From positions 1 through 64,000 of the forward strand of contig JADJFK010000016.1 of the NCBI GenBank assembly GCA_016708585.1: DNA of 64,000 bases, written 5' to 3'. A program made the position numbers and the translations under genes. Positions 16,000-25,344 of this stretch are shown here, one piece after another; the first letter of the stretch is position 1, and the number at the start of each line of letters is the position of its first letter. Origin of the DNA: Sulfuritalea sp. (GTDB lineage Bacteria > Pseudomonadota > Gammaproteobacteria > Burkholderiales > Rhodocyclaceae). The notes under the pieces were generated by a model that was not told the DNA's origin, ran no database searches, and worked only from the letters and a program-made list of their open reading frames with translations.

Positions 16000-17119
16000 T
16001 TACTTCTTCGCAGCCGGAGCGGCCTTCTTCGCCGGACCGCTGCGGCCGGTCTGCATGAAGTTGTCGAAGCCGGCTTCGGCGAAGCGGAACCACAGGTGCT
16101 GCTCGTCGCGGAAGGCGGCGTAGTCGCTGTAGACCTTCTTCCAGGCCGGGTTCTTGGCCGACAGGTCGTCGTAGAGCGCCATCGCCGCATCGTGCGCGGC
16201 CTTGAGGATGCTCTTGTCGAACACGTGCAGCTTGGCGCCGGAAGCCACCAGGCGCTTCAGTGCCGCCGGGTTCTTGGCGTCGTACTTGGCCTGCATCACG
16301 ACGTGGGCATGGGAGGCGGCGGAGGCGAGGATAGCCTTGTAGTCCGCCGGCAGCGCGTCGTAGGCCTTCTGGTTCACGTAGAGCGAAAGCTGCGGACCGC
16401 CTTCCCACCAACCGGGATAGTAGTAGTGCTTGGCGACCTTGACGAAGCCCAGCTTTTCGTCGTCATAGGGGCCGACCCACTCGGTGGCGTCGATGGTGCC
16501 CTTTTCCAGCGCCTGGTAGATCTCGCCGCCGGGGATGTTCTGCGGCACGCCGCCGATGGCCGACAGCACCTTGCCGCCGAAGCCGCCGATGCGCATCTTG
16601 AGGCCCTTGATGTCGGCCAGGCTCTTGATCTCCTTGCGGTACCAGCCGCCCATCTGGGCGCCGGTGTTGCCCATCGGGAAGTTTGACGATGTTGTAGCCG
16701 GCATAGAACTCGCGCATCAGCTTCATGCCGTTGCCCTCGTACATCCAGGCGGTCATCTGGCGGCTGTTGAGGCCGAAGGGAATCGCGCAGTCGATGGCGA
16801 AGGTGTCGTCCTTGCCGAAGAAGTAGTAGGGGGCGGTGTGGGCGCATTCGACGGTGCCCTGCTGCACGCCATCCACCACGCCGAAGGGGGGCATCAGTTC
16901 GCCGCCGGCATGGACCGAGATGGTGAACTTGCCGCCGGTGGCTTCGGAAACGGCCTTCGAGAAAGTATCGGCGGCACCGTAGATCGTATCGAGCGCCTTG
17001 GGGAAGCTCGACGCCAGGCGCCAGCGGATGGCGGGAGCCTGCGCATGGACCGCCGGTGCGGCACCGGCAGCCAGGATGCCGGCGATACCGGCGTTTTGCA
17101 GAAACTTGCGACGTTCCAT
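16000..17119 (-). CDS. TRAP transporter solute-binding protein (DctP/TakP type), apparent +1 frameshift
   Basis: Periplasmic receptor of a tripartite ATP-independent transporter. The N-terminus MERRKFLQNAGIAGILAAGA with AxA cleavage is a Tat-like (RRxFL) signal. The sequence resembles TakP-type receptors for 2-oxo monocarboxylates (NTGAQMGGWYRKEI, NIPGGEIYQALEKGTIDATEWVGPYDDEKLGF). The frame breaks near 16683: AAAC is present where AAC restores NIVNFPMGNTG, so one base in a short A run is extra. Downstream of it the second frame runs cleanly to 16000. About 372 residues when repaired. Last gene of the Q-M-P operon; a lactate/pyruvate-like ligand is an inference. Confidence 0.88.
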
Positions 17120-17141
17120 GTATGGATCTCCTCGTTGGTTT

Positions 17142-18992
17142 TCAAACATGACGACTGGGCCGAACTGGTCCGTCGCCGGATACTACACCACAAAACCCGG
17201 CTACTTTCCCTTGCCGAGCGACTGCTGCAAGGCCTTGGCGGGATCGTCGGCGGCCTCTTCTTCTTGCCTTCTTCCTTCCTTCCCCGTCGGCCTTGTCGGT
17301 CTCGCCCTCGGCAGCGGCGGCATCGAGGTCGACGGGCGGGGCCTCGAGCTGGGGATCGGATGCGCTGGCCACCGGCGGCTTGTCCAGGCTGTCCAGCACG
17401 ATGTTCGGATAGATCACCACGGCGGTAACCATGATCACCTGCAGCACGATGAAGGCGATCGCGCCGCTGTAGATCTGGTTGGTTGTCACCGCCGGAATCC
17501 TCTCGCCGGTGATGCGGTCGTTGTAGTCGCTCTTGGCGGCGACGCTGCGCAGGTAGAACAGCGCGAAACCGAAAGGCGGCGTGAGGAAGGAGGTCTGCAG
17601 GTTCATGGCGATGATCACACCGAACCAGATCAGGGCGTCGCTGCCGGCCGGCAGCAGGGCCGGCAGCAGTTTCTCCGCTACCGGTACCAGCAGCGGCACG
17701 ACGATGAAGGCAATCTCGAAAAAGTCGATGAACATGCCGAGGATGAAGACCAGCAGGTTCACCACGATCAGGAAGCCCATCGCGCCGCCGGGCATCTTGC
17801 TGAACAGGTGCTCGATGAAGATGTGGCCGTCGGCGGCGTTGAAGGTGAAGGAAAACACCGTCGAGCCGATCAGGATGAAGAGCACGAAGACCGCCAGCTT
17901 GGTGGTGTTCTCCAGCGCCTCCTTGAGCAGGCGCAGTTCCAGCTTGCGCCGCGCCAGCGCCATGACGAAGGCGCCCAGCGCACCCATCGCGCCGCCTTCG
18001 GTCGGCGTCGCCAGGCCAAGAAAGATGGTGCCCAGCACGAGGAAGATCAGCACCAGCGGCGGAATGAGCACGAAGGTCACGCGCTCGGACAGTTTCGAGA
18101 GCAGGCCGAGCTTGAGCACATGGTTGACGATCGCCAGGGCCAGGGCGACGAAGGAGGAAACCGTCATCGACAGGATCAGCACCTCGTCGCCCGGCGCAGC
18201 GCCTTCGCGCCCGGTCCAGGCGCCGATGATGCCGGCATGGACCTGGCTCCAGGCGACGCCGGCGGCGGCCGAGATCAGCATCAGGACCAGCAGCGAGCGA
18301 TGGCCGGAGGAACCGTTGGCTTCCTTGTAGATGCGCGCTTCCGGCGGCAGGGCCGGCACCCAGGACGGCTTGACGATGGCAACAACGATGACGAAGGCGG
18401 CATAGCAGGCCACCAGCAGCAGGCCCGGCACCAGCGCGCCGGCATACATGTCGCCGACCGAGCGGCCGAGCTGGTCGGCCATCACGATCAGCACCAGCGA
18501 GGGCGGGATCGCCTGCGCCAGAGTGCCGGAGGCGGTGATCACGCCGGTGGCGATGGTGCGGTTGTAGCCGTTGCGCAGCATGATCGGCAGCGAGATCAGG
18601 CCCATCGAAATCACCGCGGCGGCAACCACGCCGGTGGTCGCCGCGAGCAGGGCGCCGACGAAAATCACGGCGAGCGCCAGGCCGCCGCGCACCGGGCCGA
18701 ACACCTGGCCGATGGTTTCCAGCAGATCCTCGGCCATGCCGCTCTTTTCGAGGATGATGCCCATGAAGGTGAAGAAGGGAATCGCCAGCAGCGTGTCGTT
18801 CTGCATGATGCCGAAGACGCGCAGCGGCAATGCCTGGAACAGGGACGCGGGGAATAGTCCTGCCTCCATGCCGAGAAAGCCGAAGAACAAGCCCGTCGCG
18901 GCGAGTGCGAAAGCCACCGGGAACCCGGTGAGGAGGAACAAAAGCAGGCCGCCGAACATCAGCGGCACGAAGTTCTGGGCGATGAATTCCAT
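17142..18992 (-). CDS. TRAP transporter large permease (DctM type)
   Basis: The 12-TM sodium-driven channel subunit. Hydrophobic segments run through about residues 5-530, with family motifs such as GFPVAFALAATGLFFG, IPFFTFMGIILEKSGMAEDLLE and LATPTEGGAMGALGAF. The charged tail after residue 560 is odd: the present frame gives an arginine-rich end and runs to 17142. One base fewer in the purine-rich tract near 17265-17285 would end the protein at 17201 as EEAADDPAKALQQSLGKGK, a more natural tail. It overlaps dctQ by TGATG. Confidence 0.88.
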   Translation of the reverse strand: MEFIAQNFVPLMFGGLLLFLLTGFPVAFALAATGLFFGFLGMEAGLFPASLFQALPLRVFGIMQNDTLLAIPFFTFMGIILEKSGMAEDLLETIGQVFGPVRGGLALAVIFVGALLAATTGVVAAAVISMGLISLPIMLRNGYNRTIATGVITASGTLAQAIPPSLVLIVMADQLGRSVGDMYAGALVPGLLLVACYAAFVIVVAIVKPSWVPALPPEARIYKEANGSSGHRSLLVLMLISAAAGVAWSQVHAGIIGAWTGREGAAPGDEVLILSMTVSSFVALALAIVNHVLKLGLLSKLSERVTFVLIPPLVLIFLVLGTIFLGLATPTEGGAMGALGAFVMALARRKLELRLLKEALENTTKLAVFVLFILIGSTVFSFTFNAADGHIFIEHLFSKMPGGAMGFLIVVNLLVFILGMFIDFFEIAFIVVPLLVPVAEKLLPALLPAGSDALIWFGVIIAMNLQTSFLTPPFGFALFYLRSVAAKSDYNDRITGERIPAVTTNQIYSGAIAFIVLQVIMVTAVVIYPNIVLDSLDKPPVASASDPQLEAPPVDLDAAAAEGETDKADGEGRKKARRRGRRRSRQGLAAVARQGKVAGFCGVVSGDGPVRPSRHV

Positions 18993-19591
18993 CAGCGGAC
19001 TTCCTCCTGGACGTGGGCGGCGTGCTCTTCGATCTCGTGGCCGATTTCGTCCTTGGACTCGGTCTCGACATGGCCAATGGAATCCGGCGCCGCGCCGGCG
19101 ATGAAGGCCGCGCGCTTGATCAGTTCGGACAGTCCTTGCAGCGCGAGCAGCATGAAGCCGAGCGGGATCAGGGCGTACATCGGCCAGCGGATCAGGCCGC
19201 CGGCGTTCTGCGACATCTCGCCGCTGTTCCAGGCATTCACGAACAGCGGCCAGGAAATGACGATCAGCATGTAGCACAGCGGGAACAGGAAGACGACGAT
19301 GCCGACCATGTCGATGATGTTTCGCGTCTTCGCCGAGAGGTGGTTGGAGATGAAATCTATGCGGACGTGGGCGTTCTTGAGGAAGGCAAAGCCGGAACCG
19401 AGCATGAACACGGAGGCAAACAGGTACCACTGGATTTCCAGGAGGGCGTTGGAACTGGTGTCGAAGGCCTTGCGCACGATGGCGTTGCCGGCCGAGATCA
19501 GCACGGCGGCCAGGATCAGCCACATCAGGCCGCGGCCGAGTCGGTCGTTCATCCAGTCGACCCCGCGGGAAAGCTTCAGCATGGCGTTCAT
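18992..19591 (-). CDS. TRAP transporter small permease (DctQ type)
   Basis: The 4-TM membrane partner of DctM. Hydrophobic segments lie near residues 22-40, 50-70, 90-115 and 140-165, with FDTSSNALLEIQWYLFASVFMLGSGFAF and AHVRIDFI as DctQ-like landmarks. 199 residues, with a histidine/glutamate-rich cytoplasmic tail (EIGHEIEEHAAHVQEEVR). First gene of the operon; its upstream region holds two regulator-type dyads. Confidence 0.9.
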   Translation of the reverse strand: MNAMLKLSRGVDWMNDRLGRGLMWLILAAVLISAGNAIVRKAFDTSSNALLEIQWYLFASVFMLGSGFAFLKNAHVRIDFISNHLSAKTRNIIDMVGIVVFLFPLCYMLIVISWPLFVNAWNSGEMSQNAGGLIRWPMYALIPLGFMLLALQGLSELIKRAAFIAGAAPDSIGHVETESKDEIGHEIEEHAAHVQEEVR

Positions 19592-19899
19592 CGGCGCGAC
19601 TCCGAGGTGGTGTTGTGCAAGCTGCGGCAACGATGCAAGAGAATGCCGGAGTATTGAAGGGGCATCATAACCTGAGGATTAAATATTCGTCGAATCGAAT
19701 GCCTGCCGGTGCCGGGTGCGTCAGTGGGTGTACGCTGGAGCGAGCGATCCCCGTGCTTCCGGTCCGCTGGATCAATGGTAAGACCAAAACAGGCGGCATA
19801 TTATCGGTGCCGATATCCATTGTCAATCAAAATTTATCGATATTCCCAAGTTTCGCGAGACGATTGATCCTTTGGTCAGACCAGTGATATATTGCGTCA
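19592..19899. promoter_or_regulatory. Divergent control region with two FadR-type operators
   Basis: A 308-base space between dctQ and the FadR-like regulator, more A/T-rich than its surroundings. It holds two matching dyads of the form TGGT-N3-ACCA: TGGTAAGACCA at 19776-19786 and TGGTCAGACCA at 19873-19883, 97 bases apart. The second lies 17 bases before the regulator start, so autoregulation is likely. TNGT-N3-ACNA is the known recognition pattern of the FadR subfamily (PdhR, LldR). No gene is seen here. Confidence 0.8.
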
Positions 19900-20631
19900 A
19901 TGGAAACCAGAGTGACCGCTCCCCGCCTTGCCGAGGTTGTCGCGCGCGAGATCGAACAACGCGTGCTTGAGGGGCGCCTTAAGCCGGGCGACCGGCTTCC
20001 GTCCGAGCGGGAACTGTCGGCGCAGCTCGGCGTTTCGCGCGCGAGCTTGCGCGAGGCGATCCAGAAGCTCGCCGCGCGCGGGTTGCTGGATAGCCGGCAG
20101 GGCGGGGGCACTTTCGTCACGGATCGCCTGGATTCGAGCTTCGGCAACCCGTGGGAGGAAATCTTGCGCGACCACCCGGGTGTTCACGAGGACATGCTGG
20201 AGTTCCGCCACATGCTGGAGGCAAGGGCTGCCGAATGCGCGGCGATGCGGGCCACGGCCGGCGACCGCGAGCGCGTGCGGCAATGCCTGGCGGCTCTCGA
20301 GGACTCGTTCCGCGGCCAGGACCTGGACCTTCAGGTGGACAGCGACCTCGCCTTCCACCAGGCCATTGCCGAGGCTTCGCACAACGTCATCGTCGGCCAC
20401 CTGACGGCGAGCCTGTTGCGCCTGATGCGCGACAACCTGCGGCGCAACCTTTCCCAGTTGATGCAGGTGCCGGCGGCCCGCGACGCCCTGCTCGACCAGC
20501 ACCGGGCGGTCTGGCGCGCCATCGAGCAGGGCGATGCCGGCCAGGCGCTGGAAGCCGCGGCGAATCACATCGGCTACGTGCGGCAGAACCTGACGCGCAT
20601 GCTGCGCAGCGATGCCCGCCTGAAGCCCTGA
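19900..20631 (+). CDS. FadR-subfamily GntR regulator (PdhR/LldR-like)
   Basis: 243 residues. The N-terminal winged helix (residues 8-75) has LKPGDRLPSERELSAQLGVSRASLREAIQKLAARGLL, typical of GntR repressors. The C-terminal all-helical FCD domain shows the metal/effector residues in DSDLAFHQAIAEASHN, LLDQHRAVWRAI and AANHIGYVRQNL (Asp plus three His). It is divergent from the TRAP operon and has operator dyads in its own leader, so it probably controls both and senses the transported carboxylate. The exact effector is not shown by sequence. Confidence 0.88.
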   Translation: METRVTAPRLAEVVAREIEQRVLEGRLKPGDRLPSERELSAQLGVSRASLREAIQKLAARGLLDSRQGGGTFVTDRLDSSFGNPWEEILRDHPGVHEDMLEFRHMLEARAAECAAMRATAGDRERVRQCLAALEDSFRGQDLDLQVDSDLAFHQAIAEASHNVIVGHLTASLLRLMRDNLRRNLSQLMQVPAARDALLDQHRAVWRAIEQGDAGQALEAAANHIGYVRQNLTRMLRSDARLKP

Positions 20632-20632
20632 A

Positions 20633-21286
20633 ATGGTCGGCATGACTGCAACGCGAAGCACACGGTTCTGCCTTGTCCGCCACGGCGAGACCGACTGGAA
20701 TGGCGAAAGGCGCATCCAGGGGCAGATCGACATCGATCTCAATGCCCGCGGCGAAGCCCAGGCCAGGGCCGTGGCCGAAGGCCTGGCCGGACAGCACTTC
20801 GCGGCGGTCTATAGCAGTGACCTGCTGCGCGCCTGGAACACTGCCCAGATCACCGTGGCGGGGCGGCAGATCGCCGTATCGCCGGCGCCGACTTTGCGGG
20901 AGCGTCACTTTGGCGTCTTGCAGGGCGTCACTTCGCTCGAGGCCAGCGAGCGGCATCCGGACGTACATCGCCATCACCAGGCACGGACGCCGGACTATGA
21001 CTTCGAGACCGGCGAATCGCTGGTGGCTTTCGCGGCACGGGTCATGGCGGGGCTCGAGGATATGGCCGCGCGCCATGTCGGTCAGAGCGTGCTGGGCTTT
21101 ACCCATGGCGGAGTGCTCGATGTGGTTTATCGCGCCGCTACCGGTCGGGCGCTGGATGCGCGGCGCGATTTCGCGCTGCCGAATGCGGCGTTGAATTGGC
21201 TGGAGCATGGCGACGACGGCTGGCGGCTGATTTCGTGGGCCGACTGCCGGCACTTGAACCGGGCGCTCGACGAGCTTACGGGCTAG
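20633..21286 (+). CDS. Histidine phosphatase family protein (phosphoglycerate mutase-like)
   Basis: 217 residues. The phosphohistidine motif CLVRHGETDWNGERRIQGQ is near residue 13, the second half of the active site is LRERHFGVLQG, and the C-terminal FTHGGVLDVVYR supplies the second histidine. Such proteins include GpmB-like and CobC/alpha-ribazole phosphatases; the sequence does not separate them. The segment AVSPAPTL just before the RERHFG block is encoded by a repeat copy on the opposite strand. It starts one base after the regulator stop, so it may be co-transcribed; a second ATG at 20642 is possible. Confidence 0.85.
   Translation: MVGMTATRSTRFCLVRHGETDWNGERRIQGQIDIDLNARGEAQARAVAEGLAGQHFAAVYSSDLLRAWNTAQITVAGRQIAVSPAPTLRERHFGVLQGVTSLEASERHPDVHRHHQARTPDYDFETGESLVAFAARVMAGLEDMAARHVGQSVLGFTHGGVLDVVYRAATGRALDARRDFALPNAALNWLEHGDDGWRLISWADCRHLNRALDELTG
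20872..20895 (-). repeat. Dispersed repeat inside the histidine phosphatase gene (antisense)
   Basis: The plus strand reads CGCCGTATCGCCGGCGCCGA followed by CTTT, a full core in reverse orientation. The gene translates it as AVSPAPT, a different frame from the KVGAGDTA reading seen elsewhere. Confidence 0.8.
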
Positions 21287-21356
21287 GCTGCAATTGGAGG
21301 GGCGTCGGGCGCGGGTGCTAAAATCCGCTGCTTTCCATCCCTCTCCGGATTTCGCC

Positions 21357-22601
21357 ATGTATTCCAAGCAGAACACCCTTGCCAAGACCGATCCCGAACT
21401 CTGGGCCGCCGTTCAGAACGAAAACCGCCGCCAAGAGGACCACATCGAGCTGATCGCCTCCGAAAACTACGTGTCCTGGCCGGTGATGGAAGCGCAGGGC
21501 TCGCAGTTGACCAACAAGTATGCCGAGGGTTATCCCGGCAAGCGCTACTACGGCGGCTGCGAGCACGTGGACGTGGTCGAGCAGCTGGCCATCGATCGGG
21601 CGAAAAAGCTGTTCGGCGCCGATGCCGCCAACGTCCAGCCCAATTCCGGCTCGCAGGCCAACCAGGCGGTGTTCTTCGCCTTCCTCAAGCCCGGCGACAC
21701 CATCCTCGGCATGAACCTTTCGATGGGCGGCCACCTGACCCACGGCATGCCGCTCAACATCAGCGGCAAGTGGTTCAACATCGTGCCCTACGGCCTCGAC
21801 GAGAACGAGGAAATCGACTACGCGGAGATGGAGCGGCTGGCGCACGAGCACAAGCCCAAGCTGATCATCGCCGGCGCCTCGGCCTATGCGCTGAAGATCG
21901 ATTTCGAGCGCTTCGCCAAGGTGGCGAAGGCGGTCGGCGCGATCTTCATGGTGGACATGGCGCACTATGCCGGCCTGGTCGCCGCCGGCTTCTACCCGAA
22001 TCCGGTGCCGCATGCCGATGTCGTCACCACCACCACCCACAAGACCCTGCGCGGCCCGCGCGGCGGCCTGATCCTGATGCGCGCCGAGCACGAAAAGGCG
22101 ATCAACTCGGCGATCTTCCCCGGCATCCAGGGCGGACCGCTGGAGCATGTCATCGCCGCCAAGGCGGTGGCGCTGAAGGAGGCGATGACGCAGGAATTCA
22201 AGAACTACCAGGAACAGGTGATCGACAACGCCCAGGTGATGGCCAAGGTGCTCAAGGCGCGCGGCTTGCGCATTGTCTCGGGCCGCACCGAGTCGCATGT
22301 GTTCCTGGTCGATCTGCAGGCCAAGAACATCACCGGCAAGGACGCCGAGGCCGCGCTGGGCCGCGCCCACCTGACGGTGAACAAGAACGCCATCCCCAAT
22401 GATCCGCAGAAGCCCTTGGTCACCTCCGGCATCCGCCTCGGCACGCCGGCCATGACCACGCGCGGCTTCACCGAAATCGAAGCCGAACAGGTCGCCAACC
22501 TGATCGCCGACGTGCTCGATGCGCCGAACGACGAGGCGGTGCTGGCGCGGGTGCGCGGCGAAGTGTCGGCGATGTGCAAGAAGTTTCCCGTGTATGGCTG
22601 A
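21357..22601 (+). CDS. glyA: Serine hydroxymethyltransferase
   Basis: PLP enzyme converting serine and tetrahydrofolate to glycine and methylene-THF. 414 residues, full length. Signatures are DHIELIASENY, GYPGKRYYGGCEHVDVVEQLAIDRAKKLFGA and the PLP-lysine segment DVVTTTTHKTLRGPRGGLI. The start is MYSKQNTLAKTDPELW at 21357. Followed by nrdR and ribD in the conserved beta/gammaproteobacterial order. Confidence 0.98.
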   Translation: MYSKQNTLAKTDPELWAAVQNENRRQEDHIELIASENYVSWPVMEAQGSQLTNKYAEGYPGKRYYGGCEHVDVVEQLAIDRAKKLFGADAANVQPNSGSQANQAVFFAFLKPGDTILGMNLSMGGHLTHGMPLNISGKWFNIVPYGLDENEEIDYAEMERLAHEHKPKLIIAGASAYALKIDFERFAKVAKAVGAIFMVDMAHYAGLVAAGFYPNPVPHADVVTTTTHKTLRGPRGGLILMRAEHEKAINSAIFPGIQGGPLEHVIAAKAVALKEAMTQEFKNYQEQVIDNAQVMAKVLKARGLRIVSGRTESHVFLVDLQAKNITGKDAEAALGRAHLTVNKNAIPNDPQKPLVTSGIRLGTPAMTTRGFTEIEAEQVANLIADVLDAPNDEAVLARVRGEVSAMCKKFPVYG

Positions 22602-22606
22602 GCGCC

Positions 22607-23110
22607 GTGAAGTGTCCGTATTGCTCGGATGAGAATACCCAGGTAGTCGATACCCGGGAGAACGAGGACGGCGATACCGTCCGCCGCCGCCGCCGCTGCC
22701 TCGCCTGCGACAAGCGCTTCACCACCTACGAGCGGGTCGAACTGCAACTGCCGCAGGTGGTGAAGAAGAACGGCAGCCGCACCGATTACGACCGCGACAA
22801 GCTCAAGGCCAGCATGATGCTGGCGATGCGGAAGCGCCCGGTCACCACCGAGAGCATCGATCTGGCGCTCGACCGCATCGAGGAAAAGCTGGTGCAACTG
22901 GCGCTGCGCGAAGTGGCCTCGGACCGCATCGGCGAACTGGTGATGCGCGAACTGAAGAAGCTCGACAAGGTGGCCTACATCCGCTTCGCCTCGGTCTATC
23001 GCAACTTCGAGGACGTCGACGAGTTTTCCGACGCGATACGCGAGATCAAGAAGCCGCGGCAGCCCCGGGCGCCAAGTCCTGACGGGCTGCGGCTGATGGA
23101 CGCCGCATGA
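22607..23110 (+). CDS. nrdR: NrdR transcriptional repressor of ribonucleotide reductase genes
   Basis: Senses dATP/ATP and represses nrd operons. The N-terminal zinc ribbon is KCPYCSDENTQVVD plus RCLACDKRFTTYE (four Cys); the ATP-cone follows (KKNGSRTDYDRDKLKASMMLAMRKRPV). 167 residues. The start is GTG at 22607, 5 bases after the glyA stop, giving the canonical VKCPYC N-terminus (M at position 1). Overlaps ribD by 4 bases (ATGA). Confidence 0.96.
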   Translation: MKCPYCSDENTQVVDTRENEDGDTVRRRRRCLACDKRFTTYERVELQLPQVVKKNGSRTDYDRDKLKASMMLAMRKRPVTTESIDLALDRIEEKLVQLALREVASDRIGELVMRELKKLDKVAYIRFASVYRNFEDVDEFSDAIREIKKPRQPRAPSPDGLRLMDAA

Positions 23111-24204
23111 GTTTTTCATCCGCCGACCACGCCTTCATGGCGCGCGCGCTGCAACTGGCGCAGCGCGGGCTATGCACCACGACCCCCAATCCGCGCGTCG
23201 GCTGCGTCATGGTTCGCGACGGCCGCGTGATCGGCGAAGGCTGGCACGAGAAGGCCGGCGGGCCGCATGCCGAGGCGGCGGCGCTGAATGCAATAGTCGG
23301 CGCCGGCGATACGGCTACCGGCGCCACGGCCTACGTCACGCTGGAACCCTGCAGCCATTTCGGCCGCACGCCGCCCTGCGCCGATGCGCTGATCGAGGCC
23401 GGTGTCGTCCGCGTGGTGGCGGCGATGCGGGATCCGAATCCGCTGGTGGCCGGGCAAGGGATGGCGCGGCTGCACAAGGCCGGCATGGAAATCGCCAGCG
23501 GCTTGCTGGCCGCCGAGGCGGAAGAACTCAACATCGGCTTCGTCTCGCGCATGACGCGCGGCCGGCCCTGGCTGCGCCTGAAAGTCGCCGCCAGTCTCGA
23601 CGGCAAGACCGCGCTCAACAACGGCGTCTCGCAATGGATCACCGGGCCCGATGCCCGGCGCGATGCCCACGCCTGGCGCGCGCGCTCCTGCGCCGTGCTG
23701 ACCGGCATCGGCACGGTGAAGGACGACAACCCGCGACTCACCGTGCGCGAGGTGCCGACCACGCGCCAGCCGCTGCGGGTGGTGATCGACAGCCGGCTCG
23801 AAACACCGATCGATGCCGCCGTGCTGGAAGGCGGCAATGTGCTGATCGCCGCCGCGCAGGAGGATGCGACACGCGCCGCGGCTTTGCGCGCGCGCGGTGC
23901 CGAGATCGTGATCCTGCCCAACGCGCAGGGCAAGGTGGAACTGGCCGCCCTGCTGCAGGAACTCGGCCGGCGCGGCATCAACGAAGTGCTGGCCGAAGCC
24001 GGCACGCGGCTCAACGGTTCGCTGCTGCGCGAAGGCTGCGTCGATGAACTGCTGATCTACCAGGCGCCGATGCTGATCGGCGATGCCGCGCGCGGCATGT
24101 TCGGCCTGGCGGAACTCACCGATCTGGCCGGCGCGCAACGCTTGAACATCATCGAACGCCGCAGCGTCGGCGCCGACTTTCGCATCAGGGCGCGCCTTGC
24201 GTGA
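23107..24204 (+). CDS. ribD: Bifunctional riboflavin biosynthesis deaminase/reductase
   Basis: The N-terminal cytidine-deaminase-like domain (residues 8-150) carries the zinc motif HAEAA and the PCSHFGRTPPC signature. The C-terminal reductase domain (155-365) has VAASLDGKTALNNGVSQWITG and VLAEAGTRLNGSLL. Together they make two early steps from the GTP-derived pyrimidine. 365 residues. A repeat copy at 23295-23315 encodes IVGAGDTA between the zinc-binding His region and ATAYVTLEPCSH, adding about three residues compared with what I expect; the frame is intact. Confidence 0.96.
   Translation: MSFSSADHAFMARALQLAQRGLCTTTPNPRVGCVMVRDGRVIGEGWHEKAGGPHAEAAALNAIVGAGDTATGATAYVTLEPCSHFGRTPPCADALIEAGVVRVVAAMRDPNPLVAGQGMARLHKAGMEIASGLLAAEAEELNIGFVSRMTRGRPWLRLKVAASLDGKTALNNGVSQWITGPDARRDAHAWRARSCAVLTGIGTVKDDNPRLTVREVPTTRQPLRVVIDSRLETPIDAAVLEGGNVLIAAAQEDATRAAALRARGAEIVILPNAQGKVELAALLQELGRRGINEVLAEAGTRLNGSLLREGCVDELLIYQAPMLIGDAARGMFGLAELTDLAGAQRLNIIERRSVGADFRIRARLA
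23295..23315 (+). repeat. Dispersed repeat inside ribD
   Basis: AGTCGGCGCCGGCGATACGG then C; in sense orientation, translated as VGAGDTA in the loop before the PCSH zinc motif of the deaminase domain. Confidence 0.75.
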
Positions 24205-24715
24205 GCCGAAGGAAGATGACGGCCATCGCGACTTCCCCGGCCGCGGCCTGCTGATCAACGTCCTGCGCGTGTTCCACATCGCCGGGCTGGCGGGGATTTC
24301 GGCCGTGGTGCTGGCGGGCGCCGGCGGTGCGGCGCAGTGGGGCGGGCTGATGCTGGTTTCGGGGCTGGGCATCATCGCCCTCGATGCCTGGGCCAACCCG
24401 CTTTACTTCCGCCAGGCCAAGGGGCTGGGCACGCTGTTGAAGATCGCGCTGGTGGCGCTGATGGTGCTCTGGGAGGCCGGGCGGCTGCCGCTGTTCTGGT
24501 TCGTCCTGGCGTTTTCCGTCGCGCTCAGCCACGCGCCGGGACGGATTCGGCATCGCCAGTTGTTCTGTTTCGCGGCTAAGCGAGCTCCGACCCGGGGCCG
24601 CACACGCCGCAGCCCGGATCGCGCGGCACGCGGATCTCGCGCCATTCCATGCCGAGGCCGTCGAGCAGCAGCAGGCGCCCGGCGAGGCTGGTGCCGCAGC
24701 CGATCACCAGCTTGA
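24197..24715 (+). CDS. Small membrane protein of unknown function; 3' end uncertain
   Basis: No function recognised. The open frame begins at a TTG overlapping the ribD stop. It encodes three to four hydrophobic segments (about residues 20-43, 50-66, 80-115), ending in FWFVLAFSVALSHAPGRIRH. After that the present frame becomes arginine-rich and runs 130 bases into the opposite-strand moeB-like gene, which is unlikely. A one-base shift near 24560 gives VVLFRG and a stop at 24579, a plausible true end. Probably co-transcribed with ribD. Confidence 0.55.
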   Translation: MREPKEDDGHRDFPGRGLLINVLRVFHIAGLAGISAVVLAGAGGAAQWGGLMLVSGLGIIALDAWANPLYFRQAKGLGTLLKIALVALMVLWEAGRLPLFWFVLAFSVALSHAPGRIRHRQLFCFAAKRAPTRGRTRRSPDRAARGSRAIPCRGRRAAAGARRGWCRSRSPA

Positions 24716-25338
24716 GGGCTTCGGCGGCCTGCAGCGTGCCGATCATGCCGGTGATCGGCGCGAAGACGCCCATCACCGCGCAGCGCACTTCCTCGACATC
24801 CTGTCCTTCGGGAAACAGGCAGTGGTAGCAGGGCGCATCCGGCTGGCGCGAATCGAACACCGCCACCTGCCCGTCGAAGCGGATCGCGGCGCCCGACACC
24901 AGCGGCTTGCCGAATTTGACGCAGGCGCGATTGACGGCGTGGCGCGTGGCGAAATTGTCGCAGCAGTCGAGCACGATGTCGGCCAGCGCGACTTCCTCGT
25001 CCAGGCGCGTGCCGGACAGGCGTTCGCCGAGTGCGATGACCTGGCATTCGGGGTTGATCTCCCCCAGCGTGCGTTTGCCGGAAACGGACTTTTCCATGCC
25101 GACCGCATCGGTGCGGTGCAGGATCTGGCGTTGCAGGTTGGTCAGGTCCACCGTGTCGCCATCGGCCAGCACCAGGGTGCCGATGCCGGCCGAGGCCAGG
25201 TAGAAAGCCGCCGGCGAACCCAGGCCGCCGGCGCCGATCACCAGCGCGCGGGCATTGACGATATTTTGCTGGCCCTCGATGCCGATCTGCGGCAGCAGGA
25301 TGTGGCGGCTGTAGCGCAGCAGCTGCTCGTCGGTCCAC
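24576..25338 (-). CDS. MoeB/ThiF/HesA-type adenylyltransferase; apparent +1 frameshift at the start
   Basis: An E1-like enzyme that adenylates the C-terminus of a sulfur-carrier protein (MoaD or ThiS). The nucleotide-binding VIGAGGLGSPAAFYLASAG is near residue 30; DLTNLQRQILH, DIVLDCCDNFATRHAVN and CYHCLFP (zinc Cys pair, with CGVCGPG near the end) are family hallmarks. The matching N-terminus DEQLLRYSRHILLPQIGIEGQQ is encoded without a start in its frame. A GTG at 25338 would supply it if one C in GACCGAC is removed (giving MDDEQLLRYSRHI). About 253 residues. It starts 7 bases after the upstream gene's stop. Confidence 0.88.
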
Positions 25339-25344
25339 GAGCGG

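Noticed and set aside
22660..22690. GACGGCGATACCGTCCGCCG in nrdR as a repeat copy
   Set aside because: It matches only the GGCGATAC part, and the encoded EDGDTVRRRRRC is the normal NrdR sequence.
24168..24182. GTCGGCGCCGACTTT at the end of ribD as a repeat copy
   Set aside because: It is a short self-complementary sequence sharing 8-12 bases with the core; the encoded VGADFRI fits the natural RibD C-terminus.
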